From an uncultured Oscillospiraceae bacterium (lineage in GTDB: Bacteria > Bacillota > Clostridia > Oscillospirales > Oscillospiraceae): a DNA stretch of 64,000 bases. Both the position numbers and the translations under genes were made by a program. Every line of letters begins with the position of its first letter. The first letter of the stretch is position 1. Of this stretch, positions 22,859 through 30,425 are shown in pieces. Under the pieces are notes generated by a model. It did not search any database, was not told the DNA's origin, and was given only the letters and a program-made list of their open reading frames with translations. The stretch lies in contig CANQPU010000010.1 in NCBI GenBank assembly GCA_947625815.1, forward strand, positions 1 through 64,000, read 5' to 3'.

Positions 22859-23704
22859 ATGATCATTGATTTTCACGCCCACACCTTCCCCGGCTCCATC
22901 GCCCTCCGGGCCGTGGAGGGCCTGTCCAAAGGCGCGGATATGCGGGCCTACGCGGACGGGACGAATTCCGGGCTCCTCTCCGCCATGGACAGGGCCGGGG
23001 TGGACCGGGCGGTCCTTCAGCCGGTAGTGACAAAGCCCCATCAGGCCGCCGCCGTCAACGCCGCCGCCGCGGCGCTGGGCGTCTCCGGGGGCCCGCTTCT
23101 CTCCTTCGGCGGCGTCCACCCGGACTCGGAGGACTACCGGGAAATTTTGAAGGGTCTGGCCGACGCCCATGTCCCCGGGGTGAAGCTCCACCCGCTCTTT
23201 CAGGGGGTGGCCGCGGACGATCCGCGGTATCTGCGGATCATCGAATACGCCGCGGAGCTGGGGCTATTTGTGCTTATCCACGCGGGGCTGGACCCCAACT
23301 ACCCGGGGCAGGACCTGGCCTCCCCCAAACGGCTCTCCAATGTCCTGCGTCAGGTTCCCTATCCCAAAATCATCCTGGCGCATCTGGGTGGTCTGGGCCA
23401 GTGGGACGACGCCCGGGAGCTGGTGGGGAGCGTTGCGTATCTGGACACCGCCTGCGCCCTCTACCCCTGGCGCGATCGGGCGGGGCGCGCCACCGCCCAC
23501 CCGGAGTACGACGCGCTGACCGGGGAGGCGTTTTGCGCGGCGGTCCGCGCCCACGGGGTGGACCGGGTGCTCTTCGGGAGCGACAGCCCCTGGACGGATA
23601 TGGCCGAGTCCCTGTCCCTCATCCGCTCCTCCGGCCTTACGGAGGCGGAGCTGGAGGCCGTCTTGGGCGGCAACGCCGCAAGGCTGCTGGGGCTCCAGGC
23701 GTGA
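22859..23704 (+). CDS. Amidohydrolase-family metal-dependent hydrolase
   Basis: TIM-barrel amidohydrolase (Amidohydro_2/TatD-like), 281 aa. Metal ligands are visible as DFHAHTFP at the N terminus, GVKLHPLF (Lys/His, about residues 110-117), IHAGLDP, LAHLGG and FGSDSPW (Asp). The substrate cannot be deduced. It starts 3 nt after the aminopeptidase stop. Confidence 0.88.
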   Translation: MIIDFHAHTFPGSIALRAVEGLSKGADMRAYADGTNSGLLSAMDRAGVDRAVLQPVVTKPHQAAAVNAAAAALGVSGGPLLSFGGVHPDSEDYREILKGLADAHVPGVKLHPLFQGVAADDPRYLRIIEYAAELGLFVLIHAGLDPNYPGQDLASPKRLSNVLRQVPYPKIILAHLGGLGQWDDARELVGSVAYLDTACALYPWRDRAGRATAHPEYDALTGEAFCAAVRAHGVDRVLFGSDSPWTDMAESLSLIRSSGLTEAELEAVLGGNAARLLGLQA

Positions 23705-23712
23705 GGTTGAAT

Positions 23713-24336
23713 ATGGTCAAGGTCTTATTTTTCGACATAGGCTTCACCCTGGTGGACGAGAGCGCGGTCTGGGAAAGGCGGTGTCAGGAGCAGGCGGCGA
23801 CGGAGGAGGCCGCGACGCTGGGCCTTTCCGCTTCGGACATCTATCATGAGATCGAAAAGGCGTCCGCCGCGCGGCTGCCGCAGTTCAAGGCGGTCGTAAA
23901 GAAGTTCGGTTTTTCCAAGGCCGCCCCCTACCGTCACGAGCTGGAGGCGCTCTATCCCGACGCCCCAAAGGTCCTGGGGACCCTTTCAGAGAGGTATTCT
24001 CTGGGGGTCATCGCGAATCAGGCGGAGGGACTTTGTCAGCGTCTGCGGGATTTCGGGATCGACCGATTTTTCACCTACGTCGTCTCGTCCTGGGACGTGG
24101 GCGTCTCCAAGCCCGACAGCCGGATCTTTGAGTACGCGCTGAAGGCCGCGAAACGCGCCCCCGGCGAGGCGGTGATGATCGGGGACAGGCTCGACAACGA
24201 CATCGCCCCCGCAAAGGCGCTGGGGATGAAAACGGTCTGGATAAGAAAGGGCTTCGGAAGCTTGCAAACGCCGCTCCCGGAGGAAGCGCCGGACTATACG
24301 GCGGACAGCCTCACGGAGCTTTTGGGGATTTTTTAG
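23713..24336 (+). CDS. HAD-superfamily hydrolase
   Basis: Rossmannoid phosphatase of 207 aa. Motif I is FFDIGFTLVD, where the usual second Asp of DxDxT is Gly, a variant seen in some HAD subfamilies; motif II lies near VIANQAE (Ser/Thr not obvious); the Lys is in VGVSKPDSR and motif IV is GDRLDNDI. Substrate unknown. ATG 23713 is preferred; in-frame GTG (23701) and TTG (23707) are possible. Its last 26 nt overlap the convergent CPBP gene. Confidence 0.85.
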   Translation: MVKVLFFDIGFTLVDESAVWERRCQEQAATEEAATLGLSASDIYHEIEKASAARLPQFKAVVKKFGFSKAAPYRHELEALYPDAPKVLGTLSERYSLGVIANQAEGLCQRLRDFGIDRFFTYVVSSWDVGVSKPDSRIFEYALKAAKRAPGEAVMIGDRLDNDIAPAKALGMKTVWIRKGFGSLQTPLPEEAPDYTADSLTELLGIF

Positions 24337-25018
24337 AGCTCCGGGAGGGATCGCGGTTTATCGTAGTAAAAAAGGAGATCATATTATATCCCGCGTGCGC
24401 CGCTATACAGCAGGCGACGGAGCCCGTATGGATGTATAGAAGGCCCAATACGATACCCGAGATCAGCTCCGAGAGGGTCTGCACCATGTTAAAGTGTAAA
24501 AGCGCGAAGAACGCAGAGGATGCGAGGAGCGCGGTCACGTTTCCATAGCTTGCGGATAATCCCCCAAGCAAAAAGCCGCGCATCAGGAGCTCCTCCATGA
24601 CCGGCGCGAGGATGCAGACCTGAATGAAGCTGATGACCGGCGCTTGCCTTAAGCTTCGAAGCGTCTCCTGATAGCGCTCCTCGCTCCCCGGGAGCATCCC
24701 CTCAAAAATGGGGTCTAAAAACTTATCCAGCAGAAAATACAGCGCCACCGCGCAGACTATCGCCAAAAGGATGCCTTGAAGCGTCACTCCGTAAGCCAAA
24801 TTGAGCTCAAAACGGCCCTTTGCTTTGAGCAGAACGAGAAAGCCGCCCATGCAGAGAGCGACTGTAAGCAGGTTCAATATTCTGGCGCGGCGGGGCGCTG
24901 TTTTTCTCCACACCGCCACATCTAAAAGCGTATAGAACAGCATGACGCCAAACCAGGCGAGGACCCACAAAGCGCCCTCGACGACAGTGATCCCCTTGTC
25001 CATTTTATAAAAGAACAA
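24311..25018 (-). CDS. CPBP-family intramembrane glutamic endopeptidase
   Basis: Membrane protease of 235 aa with about six hydrophobic segments. All three CPBP motifs are present: EELLMR (EExxxR, about residues 141-146), FFALLH (FxxxH) and HAGYN (HxxxN) near the C terminus. Substrate unknown; relatives include Rce1-type and bacteriocin-immunity proteases. It overlaps the upstream small membrane gene by 14 nt. The locus looks less G+C-rich than its neighbours, possibly a sign of later acquisition. Confidence 0.88.
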   Translation of the reverse strand: MFFYKMDKGITVVEGALWVLAWFGVMLFYTLLDVAVWRKTAPRRARILNLLTVALCMGGFLVLLKAKGRFELNLAYGVTLQGILLAIVCAVALYFLLDKFLDPIFEGMLPGSEERYQETLRSLRQAPVISFIQVCILAPVMEELLMRGFLLGGLSASYGNVTALLASSAFFALLHFNMVQTLSELISGIVLGLLYIHTGSVACCIAAHAGYNMISFFTTINRDPSRSSKKSPKAP

Positions 25019-25319
25019 ATCCGACGATCAGGAGGACCGACAGCGCGGCGCGTATGATGTGATGCTGTATGTGGAGCTTCTGGCTTTTGACTCCGTTCAT
25101 AATCGCGGCGGCGCAGATCATCGCGCACCCCAGCAAGGCGGGGATGTAGTCAAGGGGCTTACGGAGCGCGTTACAAATCACGGCTCCGATAAGCAACAGG
25201 GAGCCGGTGATCATTATGGAAGCCGGAACGGACTTCTTATCGCTTTTCAGCTGACTGACAGCGGCTATGATATGAAGGCCGCCAAAGAGGGCGCTGACGA
25301 TACAGAGAGTCACCTGCAT
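25005..25319 (-). CDS. Small four-helix membrane protein, unknown
   Basis: 104 aa with four hydrophobic stretches (about residues 2-20, 32-50, 57-76 and 88-104) separated by short charged loops. No family recognised. GAGGTAG lies upstream of the ATG. Overlap with the CPBP gene suggests the two act or are regulated together. Confidence 0.7.
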   Translation of the reverse strand: MQVTLCIVSALFGGLHIIAAVSQLKSDKKSVPASIMITGSLLLIGAVICNALRKPLDYIPALLGCAMICAAAIMNGVKSQKLHIQHHIIRAALSVLLIVGFVLL

Positions 25320-25367
25320 TTTTACTACCTCATTTCCGTTTTTCTTGATTTAAAAGGAGGAAAGAAC

Positions 25368-25709
25368 ATGCCGTACATTGAAGCGAAGGTCACCGTCCCC
25401 GTGGGGGCGGAGAAAATGGAGGCGCTGAAGGCCCGGTTTGGCAGGGCCGTCACGCTCATCCGAAAGCCCGAGAGCTACCTCATGGTGGGCATCGAGCCGG
25501 AGCGCGACCTGTGGTTTGCCGGTAGGAAGCTGGAAAAAGGCGCGTACGTCTCCGTCTCCGCCTTTGGGGCCCCCTCCCGGGCAGACTGCGGCAAAATGGC
25601 CGCGGAGCTCACGAAGATTTTGGAGGAGGAGCTGGGCATCCCGGGGGAGAACGTCTATATCACCTTCCACCCGGTCGAAAACTGGGCGTGGCAAGGGGAG
25701 TTATTTTGA
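25368..25709 (+). CDS. MIF/phenylpyruvate tautomerase-like protein
   Basis: Tautomerase-superfamily protein of 113 aa with Pro2 after the initiator Met (MPYIEAKVTV), the catalytic base of the family, and ESYLMVGIEPE followed by a C-terminal VYITFHPVENWAW resembling the MIF core. ATG 25368 has AGGAGG at 8 nt. Its last codons and stop are supplied by the terminal inverted repeat of element C (see the repeat entry). Confidence 0.85.
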   Translation: MPYIEAKVTVPVGAEKMEALKARFGRAVTLIRKPESYLMVGIEPERDLWFAGRKLEKGAYVSVSAFGAPSRADCGKMAAELTKILEEELGIPGENVYITFHPVENWAWQGELF

Positions 25710-25900
25710 TTTCAAAGGGCCATGCGGCCCTTTGAAATCAATAAGGACGTGCGGAGTCCATTTTTGAATTCTGCGGAATTCAAAAATGGACTCCTGCTGT
25801 TGCGTTGCGCGCCGCCGCAGGCGGCACTTGCACAACAAAAGGGATTTTTCCCGACGCGCATGTCGCCGGGAAAAATATTGATATTGGTTTTTCAAAATAA
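25701..25900 (+). repeat. Structured dispersed element, copy C (200 bp)
   Basis: Terminal inverted repeats TTATTTTGA (25701-25709) and TCAAAATAA (25892-25900). Stem 1 is 25708-25721 with 25726-25739 (14 bp). The linker is AAGGACGTGCGG. Stem 2 is 25753-25771 with 25776-25794 (19 bp, GAATTC-TGCG-GAATTC tip). Stem 3 is TGTTG 25798-25802 with CAACA 25833-25837, enclosing a GCCGCC/GGCGGC hairpin and CACTTG. Stem 4 is ATTTTTCCCG 25844-25853 with CGGGAAAAAT 25867-25876, around ACGCGCATGTCGC. Stem sequences differ from copies A and D but pair perfectly. Confidence 0.85.
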
Positions 25901-25928
25901 GCCCCGCTCCGACAACGGCGCGGGGCTT
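25899..25928 (-). terminator. Rho-independent terminator of the nitroreductase gene
   Basis: Read on the minus strand, AAGCCCCGC and GCGGGGCTT form a 9-bp stem, followed by TTATTTTG. The T tract is formed by the end of repeat element C. Confidence 0.7.
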
Positions 25929-25937
25929 TCAGTCATA

Positions 25938-26459
25938 TCACAGCACCGTCACCTGTTTAGTCCGATCGTAGGTGTGGGGCTCCTTGTCGGCGGCCTTATG
26001 GCCCACGGCGACGGCGATCTGGAAGCCGTAACCTTCCGGGAAGCGGAGGGTCCCGGCGAAATTCCCGGTGGCGTCGCCGTCCATGGCGGCCTTGAGACAG
26101 CCCAAAATCACGCTGCCCAGGCCCAGCGACTCCGCGGCCAGGGCGATGTTCTCCACGGCGATGCCGGCGTCCACGGCGGTCCAGCGGAAATCCCGCTCGC
26201 CGCTGATGACGATGACCGTGGGGGCGTCGTACCAGAAGTTCATCGTTGGCCTTGCCCGGCCCCCCATGGCCTCCTGGATGTCAAAGAGGATGGGCGCGTC
26301 CCCGGGGAGGACGGTGAAGCGCAGCTCCTGGCGGTTGGTGGCGGTGGGGGCCTGAAGCCCCGCGGTGAGGAGCGTATCCAGCTCCTCCGGGGTCAGCTTT
26401 TCCGCCGTGTAGCTCCGGGTGGAGCTGCGGCGCTCGATTGATTTTAAAGTCTCGCTCAT
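25938..26459 (-). CDS. Nitroreductase-family FMN oxidoreductase
   Basis: 173-aa NAD(P)H-dependent flavoprotein. The FMN phosphate-binding start SIERRSSTRSYT (about residues 7-18), APTATNRQ, and AAESLGLGSVILG (about 109-121) are typical of the NfsA/NfsB fold. Probably a dimer; the natural substrate cannot be inferred. TAAGGAGG precedes the ATG. It lies 16 nt after tyrS on the same strand, so it may also be reached from the tyrS promoter. Confidence 0.9.
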   Translation of the reverse strand: MSETLKSIERRSSTRSYTAEKLTPEELDTLLTAGLQAPTATNRQELRFTVLPGDAPILFDIQEAMGGRARPTMNFWYDAPTVIVISGERDFRWTAVDAGIAVENIALAAESLGLGSVILGCLKAAMDGDATGNFAGTLRFPEGYGFQIAVAVGHKAADKEPHTYDRTKQVTVL

Positions 26460-26475
26460 AAGAAAACCTCCTTAT

Positions 26476-27696
26476 TTATTTCAAAACGACCTTCATGAAG
26501 CTCTTTTTGCCGCGTCTCAATACCACGCCGGCCCGCAGCTCCCCGTCGGTGAAGGTCTTGCCGATGTCCGTGACCTTCTCGTCATTCGCCGTGACGCCGC
26601 CCTGCTGGATGTTGCGCCGCGCCTCGCTCTTGGAGGCCACCAGCCCCGCCTTGACAAGGAGCGTCATGATGTCCGCTCCGCCGTCGGCAAGGTCTGCCTC
26701 CGTCAGCTCCACTGTGGGCATCTCCCCGCCCTCGCCGCCGCCGAAGAGAGCCCGGGCGCTCTGCTGCGCCTTCAATGCCTCCTCCTCGCCGTGGACCAGC
26801 TTTGTAAGCTCGAAGGCCAGGATCTCCTTGGCGCGGTTTATGCGGCTGTCGGTCCAGGTATCCATCTCGGCGATCTGCTCCAACGGCAGGAAGGTCAGCA
26901 TCTTCAGGCACTTTATGACGTCCGCGTCCCCCACGTTCCGCCAGTACTGGTAGAAGTCGTAGGGGCTCGTTTTATTGGGGTCCAGCCAGACGGCGTTGCC
27001 GGCGGTCTTGCCCATCTTGTTGCCGTTGGAGTCGGTGAGGAGCGTGATGGTCATGGCGTGGGCGTCGCGCCCCAGCTTGCGGCGGATGAGCTCCGTGCCG
27101 CCCAGCATATTGGACCACTGGTCGTTGCCGCCGAACTGCATGTTGCAGCCGTAGTGCTGGAAGAGGTAGTAAAAGTCGTAGGACTGCATGATCATGTAGT
27201 TGAATTCCAGGAACGAAAGGCCCTTCTCCATCCGCTGCTTGTAGCACTCGGCCCGGAGCATGTTGTTGACGGAGAAGCAGGCGCCCACCTCCCGCAGAAG
27301 CTCCACGTAGTTGAGGTCCAAAAGCCAGTCGGCGTTGTTGACCATCTGGGCCTTGCCCTCGCCAAACTCGATAAACCGCTCCATCTGGCGCTTGAAGCAG
27401 GCGGCGTTGTGCTCGATGTCCTCCCGGGTCAGCATCTTGCGCATGTCCGTTCGCCCGGAGGGGTCGCCGATCATGGTGGTGCCGCCGCCGATGAGGGCGA
27501 TGGGCCGGTTCCCCGCCATCTGGAGGCGCTTCATCAGCGTCAGGGCCATGAAGTGCCCCGCCGTCAGGCTGTCCGCCGTGCAGTCAAAGCCGATGTAGAA
27601 GGTGGCCTTCCCGGCGTTGATCATCTTCCTGATTTCCGTTTCGTCGGTGACCTGGGCGATCAGCCCCCGGGCCACCAGCTCTTCATAGATTTCCAT
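26476..27696 (-). CDS. tyrS: Tyrosyl-tRNA synthetase
   Basis: Class I synthetase charging tRNA-Tyr, 406 aa. The HIGH-like motif is in SLTAGHFM (about residues 44-51), the KMSKS-like motif is KMGKT (about 226), and an S4 RNA-binding domain occupies the last 60 residues. ATG 27696 has AAGGAG at 10 nt; an ATG at 27705 would leave no spacing. It is preceded by a T-box leader whose specifier fits tyrosine, so expression should rise when uncharged tRNA-Tyr accumulates. Confidence 0.97.
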   Translation of the reverse strand: MEIYEELVARGLIAQVTDETEIRKMINAGKATFYIGFDCTADSLTAGHFMALTLMKRLQMAGNRPIALIGGGTTMIGDPSGRTDMRKMLTREDIEHNAACFKRQMERFIEFGEGKAQMVNNADWLLDLNYVELLREVGACFSVNNMLRAECYKQRMEKGLSFLEFNYMIMQSYDFYYLFQHYGCNMQFGGNDQWSNMLGGTELIRRKLGRDAHAMTITLLTDSNGNKMGKTAGNAVWLDPNKTSPYDFYQYWRNVGDADVIKCLKMLTFLPLEQIAEMDTWTDSRINRAKEILAFELTKLVHGEEEALKAQQSARALFGGGEGGEMPTVELTEADLADGGADIMTLLVKAGLVASKSEARRNIQQGGVTANDEKVTDIGKTFTDGELRAGVVLRRGKKSFMKVVLK

Positions 27697-27742
27697 GGGG
27701 ATCATTCTCCTTAAAGTATTGTTGTATTGACCTTTCAAAAAA

Positions 27743-28003
27743 TAAGCCCTCTGCCCGGAAACCGGACAGAGGGCGTTTTCACGCGGTACCACCTCTTGTC
27801 GCGGCGCCCTCGCGGCCGCCGCCTCACGGGGTCCATGACCCCAAGCGCTGTACCGGGCGCACCCGTCGAGGGCTACTGGGAAACCGTTCACCCCGCCGCT
27901 CCGGGCCGTATTCACCTGCCGCTCCCCTCCCCCTTCCACCAGCCGGGGGCTCTCTGCGCGGGACTTCGTCAGGCTACTTGCGCCCTTCATCGCGTTTGCG
28001 TAC
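27743..28003 (-). promoter_or_regulatory. T-box riboswitch, tyrosine-responsive
   Basis: The minus-strand leader contains the T-box sequence AGAGGTGGTACCGCG (27796-27782; UGGU bulge to pair with an ACCA 3' end). A terminator hairpin follows (27774-27746, GCCCTCTGTCCGG/CCGGGCAGAGGGC, then TTATTTTTT), and the antiterminator overlaps it. Stem I elements such as GAGAG and GGTGGAA are visible upstream. A TAC followed by G at 27910-27908 (GTGAATACGG) is the likely tyrosine specifier. The TSS near 28003 is estimated from the promoter. Confidence 0.92.
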
Positions 28004-28009
28004 GGATAG

Positions 28010-28038
28010 ATTGTACAATGGATCCGCCGGTTTGTCAA
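28010..28038 (-). promoter_or_regulatory. Sigma-A promoter of the tyrS T-box transcript
   Basis: On the minus strand: TTGACA (28038-28033), 17 bp, TACAAT (28015-28010). It lies only 27 nt past the HAD gene stop, with no terminator in between. Confidence 0.88.
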
Positions 28039-28065
28039 TCAGTTTTTCCGGAGGGGCCGTCCGGG

Positions 28066-28803
28066 TCACGTCTCCAGCAAAAACCGGCGCACCCTCTCCA
28101 GGTCCGTCTCCTCCAGCGCCAGATCCGCCTGGGGCAGCGGCTCCCGGGGGGAGATATCGGAGCGGACGTACACGGCGGCCAGCCCCAGCGCCCTGGCGCC
28201 GCGGATGTCGCACGCCCCGTCGTTGCCCACCATCACGGCGGTGGCGGGGTCGATGCGCCGCTCCTCCAGCAGCGCCCGGAAAAACCGGCTGTCCGGCTTC
28301 TTGACGCCGTAGTCGGAGGACAGATAGACGCCGTCAAAGAGCCGGTCGATGCCCAGCGCCTCCAGCTCCGGCCGGGTGAACATGGCCTGGGCGTTGGACA
28401 GGAGCCACACGCCCCTCCCCCGCTCCCGGAGGGCCGTCAGCAGCTCCCGCGCGCCGGGGTAGAGCCGGATGAACCGGGTGGACGCCTCCCGGAAACGCCT
28501 GCCCACGCGCAGGACCAGGGCCGCGTCCGCCGCCGCGCCCTTTTCCAGGAAGAGCCGGCGAAAGACGGTCCCAAGATCGATCTCCGGGTGGGCCTCATGG
28601 GCGTCGCCCCCCGGTGACGCCGAGCCCCGCTCCAGCTCCGCGACGGTGGAAAAATACCGCCGCTTCAGCTCCTCCGGGGCATAGACTGCCCCCTCCCCGG
28701 CGTAGAGCCGGGCCATCTCCTCCCAGAGCGCGGGGCTCTCCTCATCGGTGCGGATGTCCACCAGCGTGCCGTAAAGATCGAAGATGACGTTTTGGAATCT
28801 CAT
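28066..28803 (-). CDS. HAD-superfamily phosphatase (HAD-IA)
   Basis: 245-aa hydrolase with nucleophile Asp9 in FDLYGTLVD, a helical cap (about 20-115), LLSNAQ (motif II Ser), VKKPDSRFF (Lys) and VGNDGACDI (motif IV). The DxYGT variant of motif I occurs in YjjG/haloacid-dehalogenase-like members. As last gene of the alpha-glucan operon, overlapping the glucosidase gene by 4 nt (ATGA), it may dephosphorylate a sugar phosphate, but that is inference from position only. Confidence 0.87.
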   Translation of the reverse strand: MRFQNVIFDLYGTLVDIRTDEESPALWEEMARLYAGEGAVYAPEELKRRYFSTVAELERGSASPGGDAHEAHPEIDLGTVFRRLFLEKGAAADAALVLRVGRRFREASTRFIRLYPGARELLTALRERGRGVWLLSNAQAMFTRPELEALGIDRLFDGVYLSSDYGVKKPDSRFFRALLEERRIDPATAVMVGNDGACDIRGARALGLAAVYVRSDISPREPLPQADLALEETDLERVRRFLLET

Positions 28804-30425
28804 GTGGCCTCCCCCGCGCGGAGCATCCGCGTCTCCCAGGGCCGGAGGACGGGGCCGCCCTCCGGGTAGTTGCCGAGGAGCCGCTCCGCCCCCTCAAAGT
28901 CCGGGGGGATTGGAAAGCTCCGGGCGTTCCCGGACAGGTTGCACAGCACCAGCAGATGCTCCCTCTCCGTGTCCCTCCGGTAGGCGAAGATCTCTCTGTC
29001 CTCCGGCGCCAGGAGCGTGAAGGTCCCCTCCCGGAAGACGGGGAGGCTTTTTCGCAGGGCGATGAGCCGCCGGTAAAAATGATAGACCGAGTCCGGATCG
29101 GCCAGGGCGGCCCGGACGTTGATCTCCCGGTAATTCCCGTTGACCGCCAGCCAGGGCGTGCCGGAGGTAAAGCCGGCGTTGGGCGAGTCGTCCCACTGCA
29201 TGGGCGTCCGGGCGTTGTCCCGGCTGCGGGCGCGGGCGGAGGCCAGGATGTCGGCCTCCGCATACCCGGCGGCCCGCCGCTCGGCGATCATGTTCACCGT
29301 CTCCACGTCCTCATAGCCGTCCAGCTCCAGGGGCGCGTTGGTCATGCCGATCTCCTCGCCCTGGAAAATATAGGGTGTCCCCTCCATGCCGTGGAGCATG
29401 GCGGCCAGGCACTTGGCGGACTCCACCCGGTATTTCCCGTCGTCCCCCCAGCGGGAGACGATGCGCGGAAGGTCGTGATTATCGAGGAAAAGGCTGTTCC
29501 AGCCCCGGCCGTGGAGGCCCTTCTGCCACCGCTCGAAGCAGCGCTTGAGCTCCACCAGGTCCAGGGGGAGGGTGTCCCACTTCTCGCCCCGCTGGTCAAG
29601 GCAGACGTGCTCGAACTGGAAGACCATGGAGAGCTCCGAGCCGTCCGGGGCGCTCCAGCGCTTCGCCTCCTCCACGTCGGCGCTCCAGGCCTCCCCCACG
29701 GTGACGAGGCCCGGCTCGCAAAACGCCTCCCGGCTCAGCTCCCGGATGTACTCATGGAGCCGGGGGCCGCGGGCGGTGATCTTCCTGTCCGGCTCCTTGG
29801 CGACGGAGTCGATGACGTCCAGGCGGAAGCCCTCCACGCCCCTCGCCACCCAGAAGCGGATCATGTCGTAAAGCTCCCGGCGGACCCGGGGGTTATCCCA
29901 GTTGAGATCCGGCTGCTTCACGGCGAACTGGTGGAAGTAATACTGCCCCAGCGCGGGCACATACTCCCACGCCGACCCGCCGAAGCAGGCGCGCATGTCG
30001 TTGGGCGGGCAGTCCGGGGACCCGTCCCGCCAGACGTAGTAGTCGTGGAAGGGGTTCTCCCGCCCCTTCAATGCCTCCCGGAACCAGGGGTGCTCGTCGG
30101 AGGTGTGATTGAGCACCAGGTCCATGATGACGGAGATGCCCCGCTTTTTGGCCTCGGAGATCAGCCGGTCCATGTCCTCCATGGTGCCGTACAGCGGCCA
30201 GATGCCGCGGTAATCGGAGATGTCGTACCCGTTGTCCGCCTGGGGAGAGGCGAACACCGGCGACAGCCACACCCCGTCCACGCCAAGCCCCTCCAGGTAG
30301 TCAAGGCGACTGATGATGCCGGGGATGTCCCCCACCCCGTCGCCGTCCGAGTCCTGAAAGCTCTTGGGATAGATCTGGTAAAAAACGGCGGATCTCCACC
30401 AGCCGTATTTGGTCTTGTCGATCAC
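28800..30425 (-). CDS. GH13 alpha-glucosidase (oligo-1,6-glucosidase/MalL type)
   Basis: Cytoplasmic retaining alpha-glucosidase of 541 aa, with no signal peptide. Catalytic residues are the nucleophile Asp in GFRLDVID (about 199), acid/base Glu in GEAWSAD (about 243) and transition-state Asp in DNHDLPR (about 315). The GFRLDVID region (V after the nucleophile) is the usual discriminator for alpha-1,6/isomaltose preference. Expected to cleave short maltodextrin or isomaltose ends to glucose. It overlaps both neighbours by 4 nt. Confidence 0.93.
   Translation of the reverse strand: MIDKTKYGWWRSAVFYQIYPKSFQDSDGDGVGDIPGIISRLDYLEGLGVDGVWLSPVFASPQADNGYDISDYRGIWPLYGTMEDMDRLISEAKKRGISVIMDLVLNHTSDEHPWFREALKGRENPFHDYYVWRDGSPDCPPNDMRACFGGSAWEYVPALGQYYFHQFAVKQPDLNWDNPRVRRELYDMIRFWVARGVEGFRLDVIDSVAKEPDRKITARGPRLHEYIRELSREAFCEPGLVTVGEAWSADVEEAKRWSAPDGSELSMVFQFEHVCLDQRGEKWDTLPLDLVELKRCFERWQKGLHGRGWNSLFLDNHDLPRIVSRWGDDGKYRVESAKCLAAMLHGMEGTPYIFQGEEIGMTNAPLELDGYEDVETVNMIAERRAAGYAEADILASARARSRDNARTPMQWDDSPNAGFTSGTPWLAVNGNYREINVRAALADPDSVYHFYRRLIALRKSLPVFREGTFTLLAPEDREIFAYRRDTEREHLLVLCNLSGNARSFPIPPDFEGAERLLGNYPEGGPVLRPWETRMLRAGEAT

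Noticed and set aside
23401-23712. N-terminal extension of the HAD gene into the amidohydrolase gene
   Set aside because: Arg/Gly-rich out-of-frame translation; the HAD motif I starts right after ATG 23713.
27697-28038. N-terminal extension of tyrS
   Set aside because: This stretch is the T-box leader and terminator, so it is not translated as part of TyrRS.
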